Source of the DNA: Barthelona sp. PCE
Lineage: Eukaryota; Metamonada: BaSk clade
Direction of reading: 5' to 3'
Assembly: GCA_040285745.1 (NCBI GenBank)
Contig: JAUFOR010000002.1
Span: forward strand, 1-64,000
DNA: 64,000 nt
The stretch's first letter is position 1, and each line of letters starts with the position of its first letter. The position numbers were made by a program, and so were the translations under genes. The notes under the pieces were generated by a model. The model had not been told where the DNA came from, made no database searches, and was given only the letters and a program-made list of their open reading frames with translations. This document shows positions 9,919 to 19,906 of the stretch, piece by piece.

Positions 9919-11803
9919 ATGCCTCGAATTAAGGGCAATATAACCTCTGACAATGGGACAATTCGCAGTTTTTCCAATGGGTCATTTTTGTTTGAACCCA
10001 ATAAAGGTTCATTTTTGAGAAGTAGGCATCATTTATGCACTAATGTGAACAAGAAAGTGGAGATACCATTCCCTTCTTCATCGTTTTATAAGTGTCATGG
10101 GTCAAAATTGTTTGCTTCAGTTCAAAAGCTTAATGAAAATAATGAAATTGTATTCTATTCACTAAATGATGAGATAGTCGAAGAGGTGGGCCGATATACA
10201 CTGCCGATTTCGTTTGATATCAATGATTTGCAGTGCGTCTGTGCTGATAGATTTTTACTGTATTGTGATAGAAATAGTAGAGATACACATTACTTCAACC
10301 TAATGACTTCAGAGTCCTTTAATCTTGGTCGCATTGGTACGCCTGTCAATGATAGATCTGCTCCTTTTTTTTTGGACTGCAAATAGCACTGTCTATGTTC
10401 GATTTGATATTCAAAATAATATACACTTGGAGCGAACAGGGCACACTGATTTGGAAAATTTGTATTACGTAATGAACTCGGGTACCTATCATGTGATTGA
10501 GCTGGGTGATCAACACATTCACATGTATGGAATTGATAAACATGGTTGTTTCGGCAAGTTAGCAACGTACCCTCCTCTTAAGCTCCCCAACAGACTAATT
10601 CAGTGTTGTTTTCAGTATGAAAATCATATTTTTATTCAAATCTCTTCTCCAAAATTTGATTCCATTGCTTTCTCTCTAGACCCAAGCACAGATGATCTCA
10701 CCATTGGCATTGGAACTTGTCTACTGAGGCAAATAGTTGGTATAGATGGAAAGTTGTACAACGTAAGCAACCGTTGCTTTACTCCAATCGATATTGAAAG
10801 GAGTACTAGTGGAGTGTTTGGTTTGTCAGCATCAGGTATGTTACAGGACAGAATAGTAAGTATGAGGATGATGCCTTTGCTTTATAACAGCAATTGCATT
10901 TTTTCTGTCGACATTTTGAATGAAACTCCAAAAAATTTTTTACTGATGTTCAATGACATAGATGCGCCAGAACTAGTCTTTTTCAAACAGATTTATTCCG
11001 CAAAATACGGTAGAGTTGTTACGTATCACGCTGAAAAACACAAGGATAATTCGATATCATATTACGTAGATAACGAATGGTGCAAAACAAGCAATGTTCT
11101 ATACTCTGCGTGGTCTGATGATGTTTATGTTCAGAGGAACGAGAGAATATTGTACATTAACGATGAGATGGTGACTCTGGAAGAATACGGCATCGTCCAC
11201 GTTTACGATGAAACAATTTGGGTACATATGCATCATTTCATTGGAGTAGGTGCTGCTATTGAGGGGAAATTGCACTTTTTTTTTATCTATGCGCCATGTA
11301 CCACGATGAAACTGTACATCAATCCTTTCAATCCTCTTTTTGCTATTACAAGAACTGCCAACAGTGTTCAGTTGTGGTGGTTTGACAAGGAGACGCTTAG
11401 ACTTGTGCCAATCACAATTTTTACTGGTCATATATCAGTTGGGAGGAATTCTTTGTTAAGAGATGTCCAGTTCATCAGTATGAATCTTTTTATTGTTCAG
11501 AGTGTTGTATATCGCTTTTCTGATGGAGAAGCATCTGTTATCGGTAGTATTCCTGTGATAAACGGTAAGGAGATTAGTGATTTGGAGCTGTTTCCTTCAA
11601 AACCTTTTTTACTGTCAGCAATCTGTCCTTCTCTTGATGGATTGGACATAGTTAAGCACGAAATGATCTTTGATGAAGTGGGAACTCCAACTACGGTGCA
11701 CAAAAGATATAGTGTGAGAGATGCTCTTGTTAATTGCGAATGTCTTGTCTTCAGTTCAAATAACATCGAGGATTCTTACATTACTTATAATCCCATATCT
11801 TAG
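9919..11803 (+). CDS. large unrecognised beta-rich protein with one frameshift
   Basis: Two reading frames join into one product of about 627 residues. The first runs from the ATG at 9919 to a stop at 10386, the second is open through 10325 to the TAG at about 11803. The switch falls in a run of nine T at 10365-10373; one T fewer would restore a single frame. The sequence is again a series of short beta strands with Tyr/Asn/Asp turns and no WD40 consensus. It starts Met-Pro-Arg like the gene at 6867, so the two may be distant paralogues. AATAAA follows the stop by about 15 bases. Either a sequencing error in the homopolymer or a young pseudogene. Function unknown. Confidence 0.65.
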
Positions 11804-11962
11804 AGTTTATTTTTTATATTAATAAAATTATTACTATGAGTAAGAGAAAAAAAGCAAACAATAAAATCAACTTTGAATAAATACTGTTCAATTTGTATGA
11901 TAACTTCTCCAAACATCCCATATTAATATCCCCCCTCTCTTGTTCTTCTTGTTCTGATGTGA

Positions 11963-13361
11963 TTACAGAAAAGCAATCATCTGTGAAAGTAATTCTTGAA
12001 TCGCCAATTTCAACAAAATCTGAGTCAAAACCTTCTTCTCAACTAAAAGTATCCAATTTCTTAAAGGTATAAACTCTGCACAATTATCAATATTAGCATG
12101 TACAAGCCTCTTAATACTCACAAATTCTCCACTGCTATCTATCACTCCATGAAAAAATCGTCCATCAAGAGAAACTGCCACAATGTTATCATTAAATATT
12201 ATTGATTTTGGATAATCTACAAACGTTTCTCTGCAAATAACAACTTCCTTTTCCATATTAATCAAAATTATGGTATTTTCAGTTGTATCTGTAACACATA
12301 ATACCAAATACTTACAATTTCCTGACATCTTATAGCTATTAGCATGGTTAAGAAAAATTCCAAGAGAAATTGCACATTCTTCACTCTTAATAAAAAGAGC
12401 GCAATCTTTTTTTGGATCAGAAATCAATTTAAAATTTAAATACTCATCTATAATGTTCATAACTCCGCTATTCTCAAAATCCTCATCCGAGTCCTTGGAA
12501 AGCGGTAAAAATAGGTATATTTGTTCCAACTTCATTATCAATCTCCTCAGCCATTACATTCAATGAAGAGTTTCTTTCTTGTAAGCCATAATTCTGTGCC
12601 GTGCTGATAGTATACAAATCAGTGCTTGGAAAAGAGATGGTGACAATAAGATCTTCGTCATTATGCATAGTATTACGCACATTAAACGTATAAACATTGT
12701 CTAATGAGTTGAACGAATCGATACTTTCTGAAATTACAAATGGCAAAACCGTTTGCTCCTTTGAGGAGAGTTTAATAAGGCCCATCACGCAATCACTGCA
12801 ATTCGTTTGCTTTGTAGTAACAATCCAACTGTGTGGACATAATAAGAAGCTTGTGATTGGAAATGGAAGATTGTGTTGACTTTTTTCAATTAAAGATCCA
12901 CTTTTTAAGATCATGTATGTTGTTAAAACCTGTTTGTTAGTCCAAAGAGCGCCCAAAATTTGGTCAAACACACCTACAAATGTGTGGGTTCCTTCTAAAA
13001 CAACCTGTCCAAGAATTTGAAGGATACCTTCATTTTTATCGTATTTGAACGTACGGTAATGTGTTTTTGGAACTTCACCTTCTTCATCAACTACTCCAAC
13101 AGCGCCGTACATGCTACCACATGTAATAGAACAATTATTATTGTTGAGCATTGAACAGAACTCATTATCGAGTGATGAATTAATGATTGAACCAAAGTTC
13201 TTCAAGAAGAGAGTTAATTTCCATGAATTATCATAAGCAGAGTGAATTAACAATATCCTTGAAGTCATGAAGGTGCAACTACAGACACAGTCAGGTGCTT
13301 CAGCACCCATAACAGGTATTATACTAACATTTTTGCGAGATTCATATGTTTTGCAAGTCAT
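11963..13361 (-). CDS. unrecognised beta-rich protein with one frameshift
   Basis: Read on the minus strand from an ATG at 13361, the first frame gives 292 residues to a stop at 12483; the second continues from about 12541 to the TAA at 11963. They overlap at 12483-12541, where one base gained or lost near the T5 run (about 12505-12509) would join them into about 466 residues. Content is similar in style to the two genes upstream: many short hydrophobic strands, several Cys, no signal peptide and no known motif. It is convergent with the gene ending at 11803. It may be a third member of a local family. Confidence 0.6.
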
Positions 13362-13571
13362 AAAGAATACAAAAATAAAAACATTTACAATCCATTTGTA
13401 CCACTATTATAGATGACTTCACAGGGGCTGAGTTCTCTCGGATACATGCATGTTTACTGACAGATATCTAGTTGGATGGCGTGAATAAGTTCCTAAGCTC
13501 GAGGTCGGGTAATTGAGTTCCCACCCCATAAAAAATAGTAAAAAAAAAAGAGAAATCCGGAATGTACGATA

Positions 13572-13778
13572 AAGGACGTAATTCGGACAGCACATTCATG
13601 AGTCACAGATTCACTCTGCCATGAGTTCCGTCAACCACATGCTTCCATCATTCAACAAGGACGTAATTCGGACAGCACATTCATGAGTCACAGATTCACT
13701 CTGCCATGAGTTCCGTCAACCACATGCTTCCATCATTCAACAGAGTTCCGTCAACCACATGCTTCCATCATTCAACAA
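13572..13778. repeat. 85-bp tandem duplication plus a third partial copy
   Basis: The 85-bp unit at 13572-13656 is repeated without visible change at 13657-13741. The last 35 bp of the unit, beginning GAGTTCCGTCAACC, is present a third time at about 13743-13778. Perfect identity between copies means a very recent duplication or an assembly duplication. It lies about 40 bp upstream of the tRNA gene (on the side of its 3' end) and contains no open frame of note. Confidence 0.9.
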
Positions 13779-13818
13779 ACAAACAAAATCCAAACGTTCA
13801 AAAATTTGATGCAAAAAT

Positions 13819-13889
13819 ACTCCCGACGAGACTTGAACTCGCGACCTTTGCCTCATAAGAGCAACATTCTACCACTAAATTACGGGAGT
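13819..13889 (-). tRNA. tRNA, anticodon UAU by structure (Ile)
   Basis: On the minus strand a 71-nt cloverleaf folds fully. The acceptor stem is ACTCCCG/CGGGAGT (7 of 7 pairs), the D-arm holds AGTGGTA, and the T-arm is GCGAG-TTCAAGT-CTCGT. The anticodon stem is TTGCT/GGCAA with a closing T-G pair, and the loop CTTATGA puts TAT at positions 34-36. No intron. UAU would read the Ile codon AUA. Position 37 is G, whereas tRNAs reading A-starting codons normally have a modified A there, so the identity deserves a check. A-box and B-box promoter sequences are inside the gene as usual. Confidence 0.8.
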
Positions 13890-14359
13890 AACAATGCATC
13901 ATATGCATCATAAAACGGAAATGACTGAGTAAAAAAAATTAGATTACATCAGAATTACGATCATAATAATAAAACAGTGGTATAGGACAAAAAGAAGCTT
14001 GTTTTCCGGAGTTTCACAGAACATCATTCTCAAAAAATCGGATTAAATTGGTCTATGATTCTTTTTTGTAGAAATAATTTTTTTCTTCAATTTTACAATA
14101 TATTCATATTTAAAGTAATAGATAGATGAATACAATTAATTATGAATTGATAACAGGACTGATAAGGCAAATGAAATGCAATACCATATTGTTTTTTTCG
14201 CAGTTTTTTTTTGCAAAGGTTTTCTATTGCTATTAATTATTTTAAGTTGTTAAAAAAGAATATATGTACATATTTATTCTGCTGAAAAACTGCAACACTT
14301 AAAGAAATGTTTAGAAATGGTAATAAAAACAAAAACAAAATGACGGTATTTACAAAAGG
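13890..14359. other. AT-rich spacer, no gene recognised
   Basis: About 470 bp between the tRNA gene and the 3' end of the next protein gene. It is dominated by poly-A and poly-T tracts and holds no open frame or structured RNA that I can support. Confidence 0.6.
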
Positions 14360-15496
14360 TTACATTGGTGGGGCAACTGTCGCTTGATTTATACGTTGTA
14401 AGATGGCTCGCAAAATCTCAGATTCATCCATAGAAGAATTTCTGATGCTGTTAAGCAAAAATTTCTCTAGGTCGCTCCTCTGAGCTAAAATATATTGTGA
14501 AAGAACACGAAGCTTCTTCAACTTTTGGTTCTTCATGACAACAAGCTTTCGTAACGCCTGAATTTCCAACGCTTGTTCTTCCAATAAACCTCTTAAATCA
14601 TCGCGCTGTTGCTGTAGTGAGTTTTTATGTCGACTACGAAGCTCTGTGTACTTTTTCTCGATCTCTTGCAACCTTTCCTGCAGCCCTGCAATCTTTTTAT
14701 CCTTTCCAATGGCCATATTTAACTGTTCACTAATCATATCCTTCTCCAACGCTCTTCCAAGTCCTACACGCTCCAACTGAGCCTTGAGCCCTACATTCTC
14801 TTCACGCAGCTTCTTATTATCGGCTACGATCCAACGCATTTCCTCATCAAGTGTCTTTAGCTTAACCACTACATCTTTGTTACGCTTGAACACCTCCTTA
14901 GAAACTTGTTCCTTAATATGCTCATTCATATTACCACGGATGTCTTCCTGACGTTTGAGCAACCTCTGACGCTCAAGAGAGTGAACTTCCTGCAAACGTT
15001 GATATTTTGACTCCCAGTTTTGGTTAAGCTCAGCCAGTTGTCCTTCAAGCCCTTCATGCAGCTTATCATACTTCTGCTTGTTCTCTCTGAACTCATTGAG
15101 TACATCAAGCTCGTCTTTGAGGTTATCAATAGTTTTTTGTGAAATACTTAACTCTTCATGATGTTGTTGCTCATTCTTTTCAAGTCTCTCCTCTGTGCCT
15201 ATCTCAATTTGCTCAACAACAAGAATTTGTCGCTCTAAATCCTTTTCAAGCGTAAAAATTCGTCTCGTTTTATCATCTAGTTCATTTTGTAGACGCATGG
15301 TAATGGAACTATGCTCCCTCATTTCCCTTTCCTTCTCTTTTGAAAGGTTTTTATAGGATTCACGTAAATCGTAAAGTTCTTTCAAAACAAGCTCATATCT
15401 TTGGTTTTCAAGTTTTTCATGTGCTAAGTTTGCCTTCTCATGTAATAAAAACTGAGATACAGCTGGGGGAAGATCCTTCTCTTTTGTTCTGCTCAT
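14360..15496 (-). CDS. flagellar coiled-coil protein, CFAP157/BBOF1-like
   Basis: A 378-residue protein that is almost entirely coiled coil from about residue 15 to 345. Its middle part (an LNEFRENKQKYDKL stretch, then a long basic/acidic helix, then LREENVGLKAQLER) matches in order and spacing the conserved core shared by CFAP157 and basal body orientation factor 1, which sit at basal bodies or the axoneme. I chose the ATG giving Met-Ser-Arg-Thr-Lys; an upstream ATG at 15574 would overlap the preceding gene. Only 52 bp separate it from that gene on the same strand. The family assignment rests on remembered pattern similarity and could equally be another long coiled-coil ciliary protein. Confidence 0.6.
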   Translation of the reverse strand: MSRTKEKDLPPAVSQFLLHEKANLAHEKLENQRYELVLKELYDLRESYKNLSKEKEREMREHSSITMRLQNELDDKTRRIFTLEKDLERQILVVEQIEIGTEERLEKNEQQHHEELSISQKTIDNLKDELDVLNEFRENKQKYDKLHEGLEGQLAELNQNWESKYQRLQEVHSLERQRLLKRQEDIRGNMNEHIKEQVSKEVFKRNKDVVVKLKTLDEEMRWIVADNKKLREENVGLKAQLERVGLGRALEKDMISEQLNMAIGKDKKIAGLQERLQEIEKKYTELRSRHKNSLQQQRDDLRGLLEEQALEIQALRKLVVMKNQKLKKLRVLSQYILAQRSDLEKFLLNSIRNSSMDESEILRAILQRINQATVAPPM

Positions 15497-15548
15497 GATA
15501 GGGAAAAAAAAAAATCTCACACGTTTTATTGTACGGGTTTGTATAAAT

Positions 15549-16331
15549 TTACCATTCAAATCCGTTTCTTTCATAAACACGACCCTCACTTTGAAAGTAA
15601 AGAGTAAAGGAATCGTTTGCTAGCTCAAGTCTTATATCTGCCATATCTTTGATAGTATTGTGGGTATCTCCTTCGATAAAGAGCATGAAACAGTTCCAAT
15701 GGTGTGCAAGATCGGCAATATGTCTATGTATTCGCAAAGCACACTCCTTGGGAGCTGTTTCTAATAATAGGTCAATTCTGTTAAAGATTGAAATCATAAA
15801 ATGTGTACCATTTGACGATATACAGTGCTGCACTGCATCATTGAACTCATTAAAGCTGTGGACGTCCATAAAAGTACAAAAATTTTTTTGTGACTCAGTT
15901 AGAGTGCGTAAAATAGTACCTATTGGATCACACACAAGAATTCTATTCTCAGAACTCAACGAGGGCCGTTTAAAAAAAGATTTAACAAATCGATTGATAC
16001 AAATATGGTCCTTACCTGTCAAAGAAACAACTTTCTTTGTTCTTGACACGGGAGTGGACCCATTAGCCAAAACAAATGCATCTATTGCTGGAATATTAAA
16101 CGGTATAGGGACAGAAAGCTCAACATTACGTACCATTTCATCCAGTGATGTTTCAACTATATAGTGCCTTGAAATAGAATCAAAAATTTCCATACGTTCA
16201 TTGTCCTGCAGGATCTTTAGCTTATTGGTTCCAGAAAGAATTTTGTCAACAGTTGTAAGTCTTAATCGCTCTAATTCGTTTTGTAAATGATCACAAAGCC
16301 CCAACTGGTCAAATCTAATATTCTCAGCCAT
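15549..16331 (-). CDS. unrecognised protein, faint RAD51-paralogue resemblance
   Basis: 260 residues from the ATG at 16331. The first 60 residues form helices like the helix-hairpin-helix start of RAD51 paralogues, and the rest alternates beta strands and helices. The position where a Walker A loop would be has only VSLTGKDHICINRF, without the GxGKT core, so ATP binding is doubtful. A strand with Phe-Met-Ile-Ser-Ile-Phe-Asn could be the Walker B region. It is sandwiched between the CFAP157-like gene (52 bp) and SMU1 (36 bp), all on the same strand. The gene is solid; the function is a guess. Confidence 0.55.
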   Translation of the reverse strand: MAENIRFDQLGLCDHLQNELERLRLTTVDKILSGTNKLKILQDNERMEIFDSISRHYIVETSLDEMVRNVELSVPIPFNIPAIDAFVLANGSTPVSRTKKVVSLTGKDHICINRFVKSFFKRPSLSSENRILVCDPIGTILRTLTESQKNFCTFMDVHSFNEFNDAVQHCISSNGTHFMISIFNRIDLLLETAPKECALRIHRHIADLAHHWNCFMLFIEGDTHNTIKDMADIRLELANDSFTLYFQSEGRVYERNGFEW

Positions 16332-16367
16332 GAGAAGAGTTAAAAAAAAGCAAAACAACACTAATAT

Positions 16368-17978
16368 TTACATTGGGATAGAGCTCTTCCACAGTGCAAC
16401 AACACCTGCACGTGATGTAGAAGCAAGCACAGCCTTCGTTCTGCTTATCTGGACGTCATATATCGTGTTCAAATTGGCTTCATGTTGACATAAATCATAA
16501 AGATCTTTTTTAAGGCCAGTATTTACGTCATAACACCCAAGACCATCTGATTGGCTGCCGCAGTACACAATCTTGTCCTTGTTCCCGAAACAGCAGCGCA
16601 CAAAATTCTCAGAGGTGTTGTGGATGCCTTTTATGGATTTGAACAATTTTTGCATGCGTAAATCCCACAATCTTAACGTGTGGTCCTTACCAACGCTCGC
16701 AAGCATCATACTGTCAGAACTGAGGGCGATCGAAGAAACTTCATGCAAATGAGCATTATGTTGATGAACGCAAGCTCCACTCAGCACATCCCATACTTTG
16801 ATAGAGCGGTCCTTCGACGAGGAGTACAGGAGGGAGCCATAGTGCGGGATGGCGAGATCTGTGACAGAGTTGCTATGACCTTTGAAGCATGTAACTTCAG
16901 TGCCTGTCACACTATCAACCATTGATATCTCAGCTGAAAAACCCGCTGCAAAAATAAAGTCACGGAACGGGTGCATCACGATTGAATATATGTCATTATC
17001 AAGTCTTGTGTGGCTTAGCATTTCCAATGTTCTTGGCTCGAAAAAATGTATATCACCCTGTGAGCAGCCAACAACTGCAAGATTCTCATTAGCTGCAACG
17101 TCCCACACACGTTTCGTCAGAGATATCTCTCTCTCCTTATTGAATACCGTTCCATACTCGTCACCCACAAAAAGAGCAACATCACCCACAGAGTTTGCAC
17201 TAATCAGAGATGTGGGACTTATCCACGCGCATGCTTTAACAGCGCTTACGCGGTTTTCCATCTCTAGAACGGAGTGTAAGTGGTCAGGAATGACTGTCGG
17301 TTCGTGATCGGAAAAAAAGGTGTCAACCTGCGCTTCCTCATGCGGTACCTGCGCCAGCTGATGCTGTAATGCCTGTCCTAGCAGCGTAGTCAACCGACCA
17401 TGTGGTGGAGATACGTCTGAAAGCATCTCATCAACATTGTTCTGAGTTAAAATATTAAAAAGATCAACAAGCTCAGTACGATCCACTGTGCTCCAATTTT
17501 TGAGACTGTCCACATCATCAACGCGTTTGCACGTCAGCAGGTAACACAATGTATGGAAATCGCCCTTCTTATGCTCATTACGCTCAAGACGCTTTAAAAA
17601 CCGCATCAAGACAATCTGTGCAGTTGAGTACTCCTCTTTATGCATAAGTTCAAGGAAATGTTGCCTGTACATGCGATAAAGAAACTGTTTCTTCCCGCGG
17701 AAATCCACTTCATGTAATAAATCTTCAACTGTATGGAAATCTCCCTCTACGAGACTGGACACGACACGCTGTGAAACATACATGTTGATAGATCCTTTTG
17801 ATCGTACCAGAGATGCTTCATCGTTTAGAATTCTTGCAGATTGAATCAAGTTTTGTTCTTTCAGGTATTCTGAAATTAAGATAAGAATCTCCTGGCGGCC
17901 CGCGTCCGAGTTGAGAAGATGTTGTGGTTCTTCTTCAGTCATCGGTTGTGAAATGGTAAGAAATTGAGCTACATTCAT
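16368..17978 (-). CDS. SMU1: SMU1, WD40 splicing factor
   Basis: A 536-residue protein with the order LisH (about residues 28-60), CTLH-like helical region (60-200), a linker, and seven WD40 repeats (about 240-535) with clear D-x-x-I-K-V-W-D signatures such as SSKDRSIKVWD. This is the layout and usual length (about 510 residues) of SMU1, a spliceosome component that joins with RED during activation. Its presence implies a working spliceosome even though almost no introns are visible in the window. The ATG at 17978 is the first in frame and lies 330 bp from the divergently transcribed ULP1 gene. Confidence 0.93.
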   Translation of the reverse strand: MNVAQFLTISQPMTEEEPQHLLNSDAGRQEILILISEYLKEQNLIQSARILNDEASLVRSKGSINMYVSQRVVSSLVEGDFHTVEDLLHEVDFRGKKQFLYRMYRQHFLELMHKEEYSTAQIVLMRFLKRLERNEHKKGDFHTLCYLLTCKRVDDVDSLKNWSTVDRTELVDLFNILTQNNVDEMLSDVSPPHGRLTTLLGQALQHQLAQVPHEEAQVDTFFSDHEPTVIPDHLHSVLEMENRVSAVKACAWISPTSLISANSVGDVALFVGDEYGTVFNKEREISLTKRVWDVAANENLAVVGCSQGDIHFFEPRTLEMLSHTRLDNDIYSIVMHPFRDFIFAAGFSAEISMVDSVTGTEVTCFKGHSNSVTDLAIPHYGSLLYSSSKDRSIKVWDVLSGACVHQHNAHLHEVSSIALSSDSMMLASVGKDHTLRLWDLRMQKLFKSIKGIHNTSENFVRCCFGNKDKIVYCGSQSDGLGCYDVNTGLKKDLYDLCQHEANLNTIYDVQISRTKAVLASTSRAGVVALWKSSIPM

Positions 17979-18308
17979 TACTCTATTTAAATACTATTAA
18001 CATGCTTTTTTACTTGTTTTTATACAGGATGAAACCTTTAAATAGACTTAATACAATTTTGCGTACACCTGCACATTTTTATGTTTCAATTTTTTGCTCA
18101 TTTTCGATTACTACCTGAAAAATTCATTTCTATATGTCAGAGTGCCATATTGCAGAAGAGTGCACAAAAAAAGAATTGGTTTTTGGTCAATTTCTTTCAA
18201 CATTATTTAACATATAGTTGTGAGGTATTTGTTCATATTTCTCAGTGTAAGAGTTAACAAGAAACGTTCGAAAAGTTGTTTTCAGAAAATTATTTCATTT
18301 CAAGTTAG
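17979..18308. other. intergenic region between divergent genes
   Basis: 330 bp separating the starts of SMU1 (minus) and the ULP1-like protease (plus). AT-rich with several poly-T tracts; it must hold both promoters. No further gene or RNA is visible. Confidence 0.6.
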
Positions 18309-19661
18309 ATGCGCTTTTTTTCGCGTATTATAGATGGTTTTAGGGGAGCTATGCAGAAGAAGGACCCAAAAATCCACTCAAATATTAGTAATTTTCAAAG
18401 ACCAAGTCCAAACAGACCGAAGCGTACTGTTCGAAATGAAACAGCTAAATTCGTAAGTAAGTACGGGGACAACCTCTTTTATTCTCCCGCTTATAAAGGT
18501 CAAAGAATAAGTGAAGTCAAAGCAAAACATGTTAATCAATCATCCGTTTCCCCATTACGGTTTTCAATGTTAGAGACACCTGCTGCAGTTCATAGGAAGT
18601 CTCCAGCAGGGATAACAACCGATCGATTCAATTTCATTACTGAAACTCCGAAACGGACCCCAAATTCATCTTACAAGCACAGGCGGCGACGTAAACAGAT
18701 TGATGATGTGCTCATGTCGTCTAGCCTCGTCCTTTCACAAATGCGCGATATACGTGAGCGCAGTCGGAAGACCAGAACAATGTATAGTCTACCCTCAGAG
18801 TTTGATAGCATTGACACGAGTCAGCTGCTCAATCTGAACGATAGATGTCCACTTGGCAGGGTCGCTGGGCAAGCTGTATTTGGTAAGACCCTTAAATCTT
18901 TGCTTTCTGGTGGATGGTTGGATGATAGTGCTATGAACGTTTGTATGAGTATGATTGGCGAATTTGCAACAGAAAATGTTGTCGTTCTCAGCACTTTTCT
19001 TTCTGCAGCGCTCAGTGCGGCCAACTATGATACAGCGCATCGTCTATGTCGTAAGCAACCGCTTTTTTGCTCATCGCAGACGGTGTTGATTCCGTTTCAT
19101 GTAGACGGTAACCACTGGATCATGATTGCGATTTGCTTTCGCTCAAGGTGCGTTTATCTGTATGATTCGCTTGCAAAGTATCCTGGGAGCACAGAGAAGG
19201 TATCTTTGGCAGATAGGAACCAGTTAAAGACGATTTCTAGCAAAACCATAACACTACTATCCTTACTATTCCGATTTTTAAAGAGCGAGGCTCAGCACAG
19301 GAGGAAGATATTTGAGCCACAACTGTTTAACGTGTGCCTTCCCGGAAAACTGGCTCCCCAACAGAACAATCTTGATGATTGTGGTGTCTTTGCGTTGATG
19401 ATTGCAGAGTTTCATTCAAAATCATCACAGCGCTTTCCTTTTGTATCATTTCCGTTCACATATTCGCACATCCCAGATGTACGGAAGAGATATGCTCTTC
19501 AGATAGTCTCAAAGAAAGAATTGCTTTCAGGGATTAGTTTTACACCTTTTTTCTCAATAGATTTTGCTTCTATTCATATCAGAAACCATGAATACATACA
19601 GTCCTTGTACAGGCAAGATGATAGTAGTGATGATGACATAATAATTGTTCGCAAAGTGTGA
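18309..19661 (+). CDS. ULP1-family SUMO protease
   Basis: 450 residues. The first 160 are basic and low in complexity, likely disordered and useful for targeting. The C-terminal C48 peptidase domain (about 180-400) has GGWLDD near 201-206, His269 in the DGNHW motif, Asp286 in LYDSL, the oxyanion Gln351/352 and Cys358 in the NLDDCGVF motif. All catalytic residues are present, so it should be active in processing SUMO or removing it from proteins. An insert of about 40 residues lies between the Asp and the Cys blocks. The ATG at 18309 is the first in frame. The tail is acidic, ending in a stretch with consecutive Asp then hydrophobic residues that resembles a SUMO-interacting motif (DDIIIV). 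Confidence 0.92.
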   Translation: MRFFSRIIDGFRGAMQKKDPKIHSNISNFQRPSPNRPKRTVRNETAKFVSKYGDNLFYSPAYKGQRISEVKAKHVNQSSVSPLRFSMLETPAAVHRKSPAGITTDRFNFITETPKRTPNSSYKHRRRRKQIDDVLMSSSLVLSQMRDIRERSRKTRTMYSLPSEFDSIDTSQLLNLNDRCPLGRVAGQAVFGKTLKSLLSGGWLDDSAMNVCMSMIGEFATENVVVLSTFLSAALSAANYDTAHRLCRKQPLFCSSQTVLIPFHVDGNHWIMIAICFRSRCVYLYDSLAKYPGSTEKVSLADRNQLKTISSKTITLLSLLFRFLKSEAQHRRKIFEPQLFNVCLPGKLAPQQNNLDDCGVFALMIAEFHSKSSQRFPFVSFPFTYSHIPDVRKRYALQIVSKKELLSGISFTPFFSIDFASIHIRNHEYIQSLYRQDDSSDDDIIIVRKV

Positions 19662-19906
19662 AATGTTGTAAATATTTCTATTTTCTAGGATTTTTGTGGT
19701 AACTGTTCGCTCAATCGGGGGGCTCTTTATGTCAAAAAATTTATAATCAAGCGAAACAGTTGCATTTTGTCAGCGATTCTATATGTTTTCTTTGACTATA
19801 TTTTAGAATAAAACAGTACTCTTTCTGCAGATGAATTGGTATAGTATTGTTTGTCATCGTGAAAATATTTGTATTCATACATAACTCCTTTTCCAAAACC
19901 GGATGC

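Noticed and set aside
10835-10850. GTATGTTACAG inside the second cluster gene as a tiny intron
   Set aside because: Only 11 bases, no branch point, and the coding frame is continuous without it.
13572-13778. possible CRISPR or phage-like array
   Set aside because: Only two full copies with no unique spacers between them; it is a tandem duplication in a eukaryotic context.
19847-19906. 60-bp N-terminal extension of the PPP4R3-like protein
   Set aside because: The codon at 19847 is TTG, not ATG, and the added residues are hydrophobic and not like the family.
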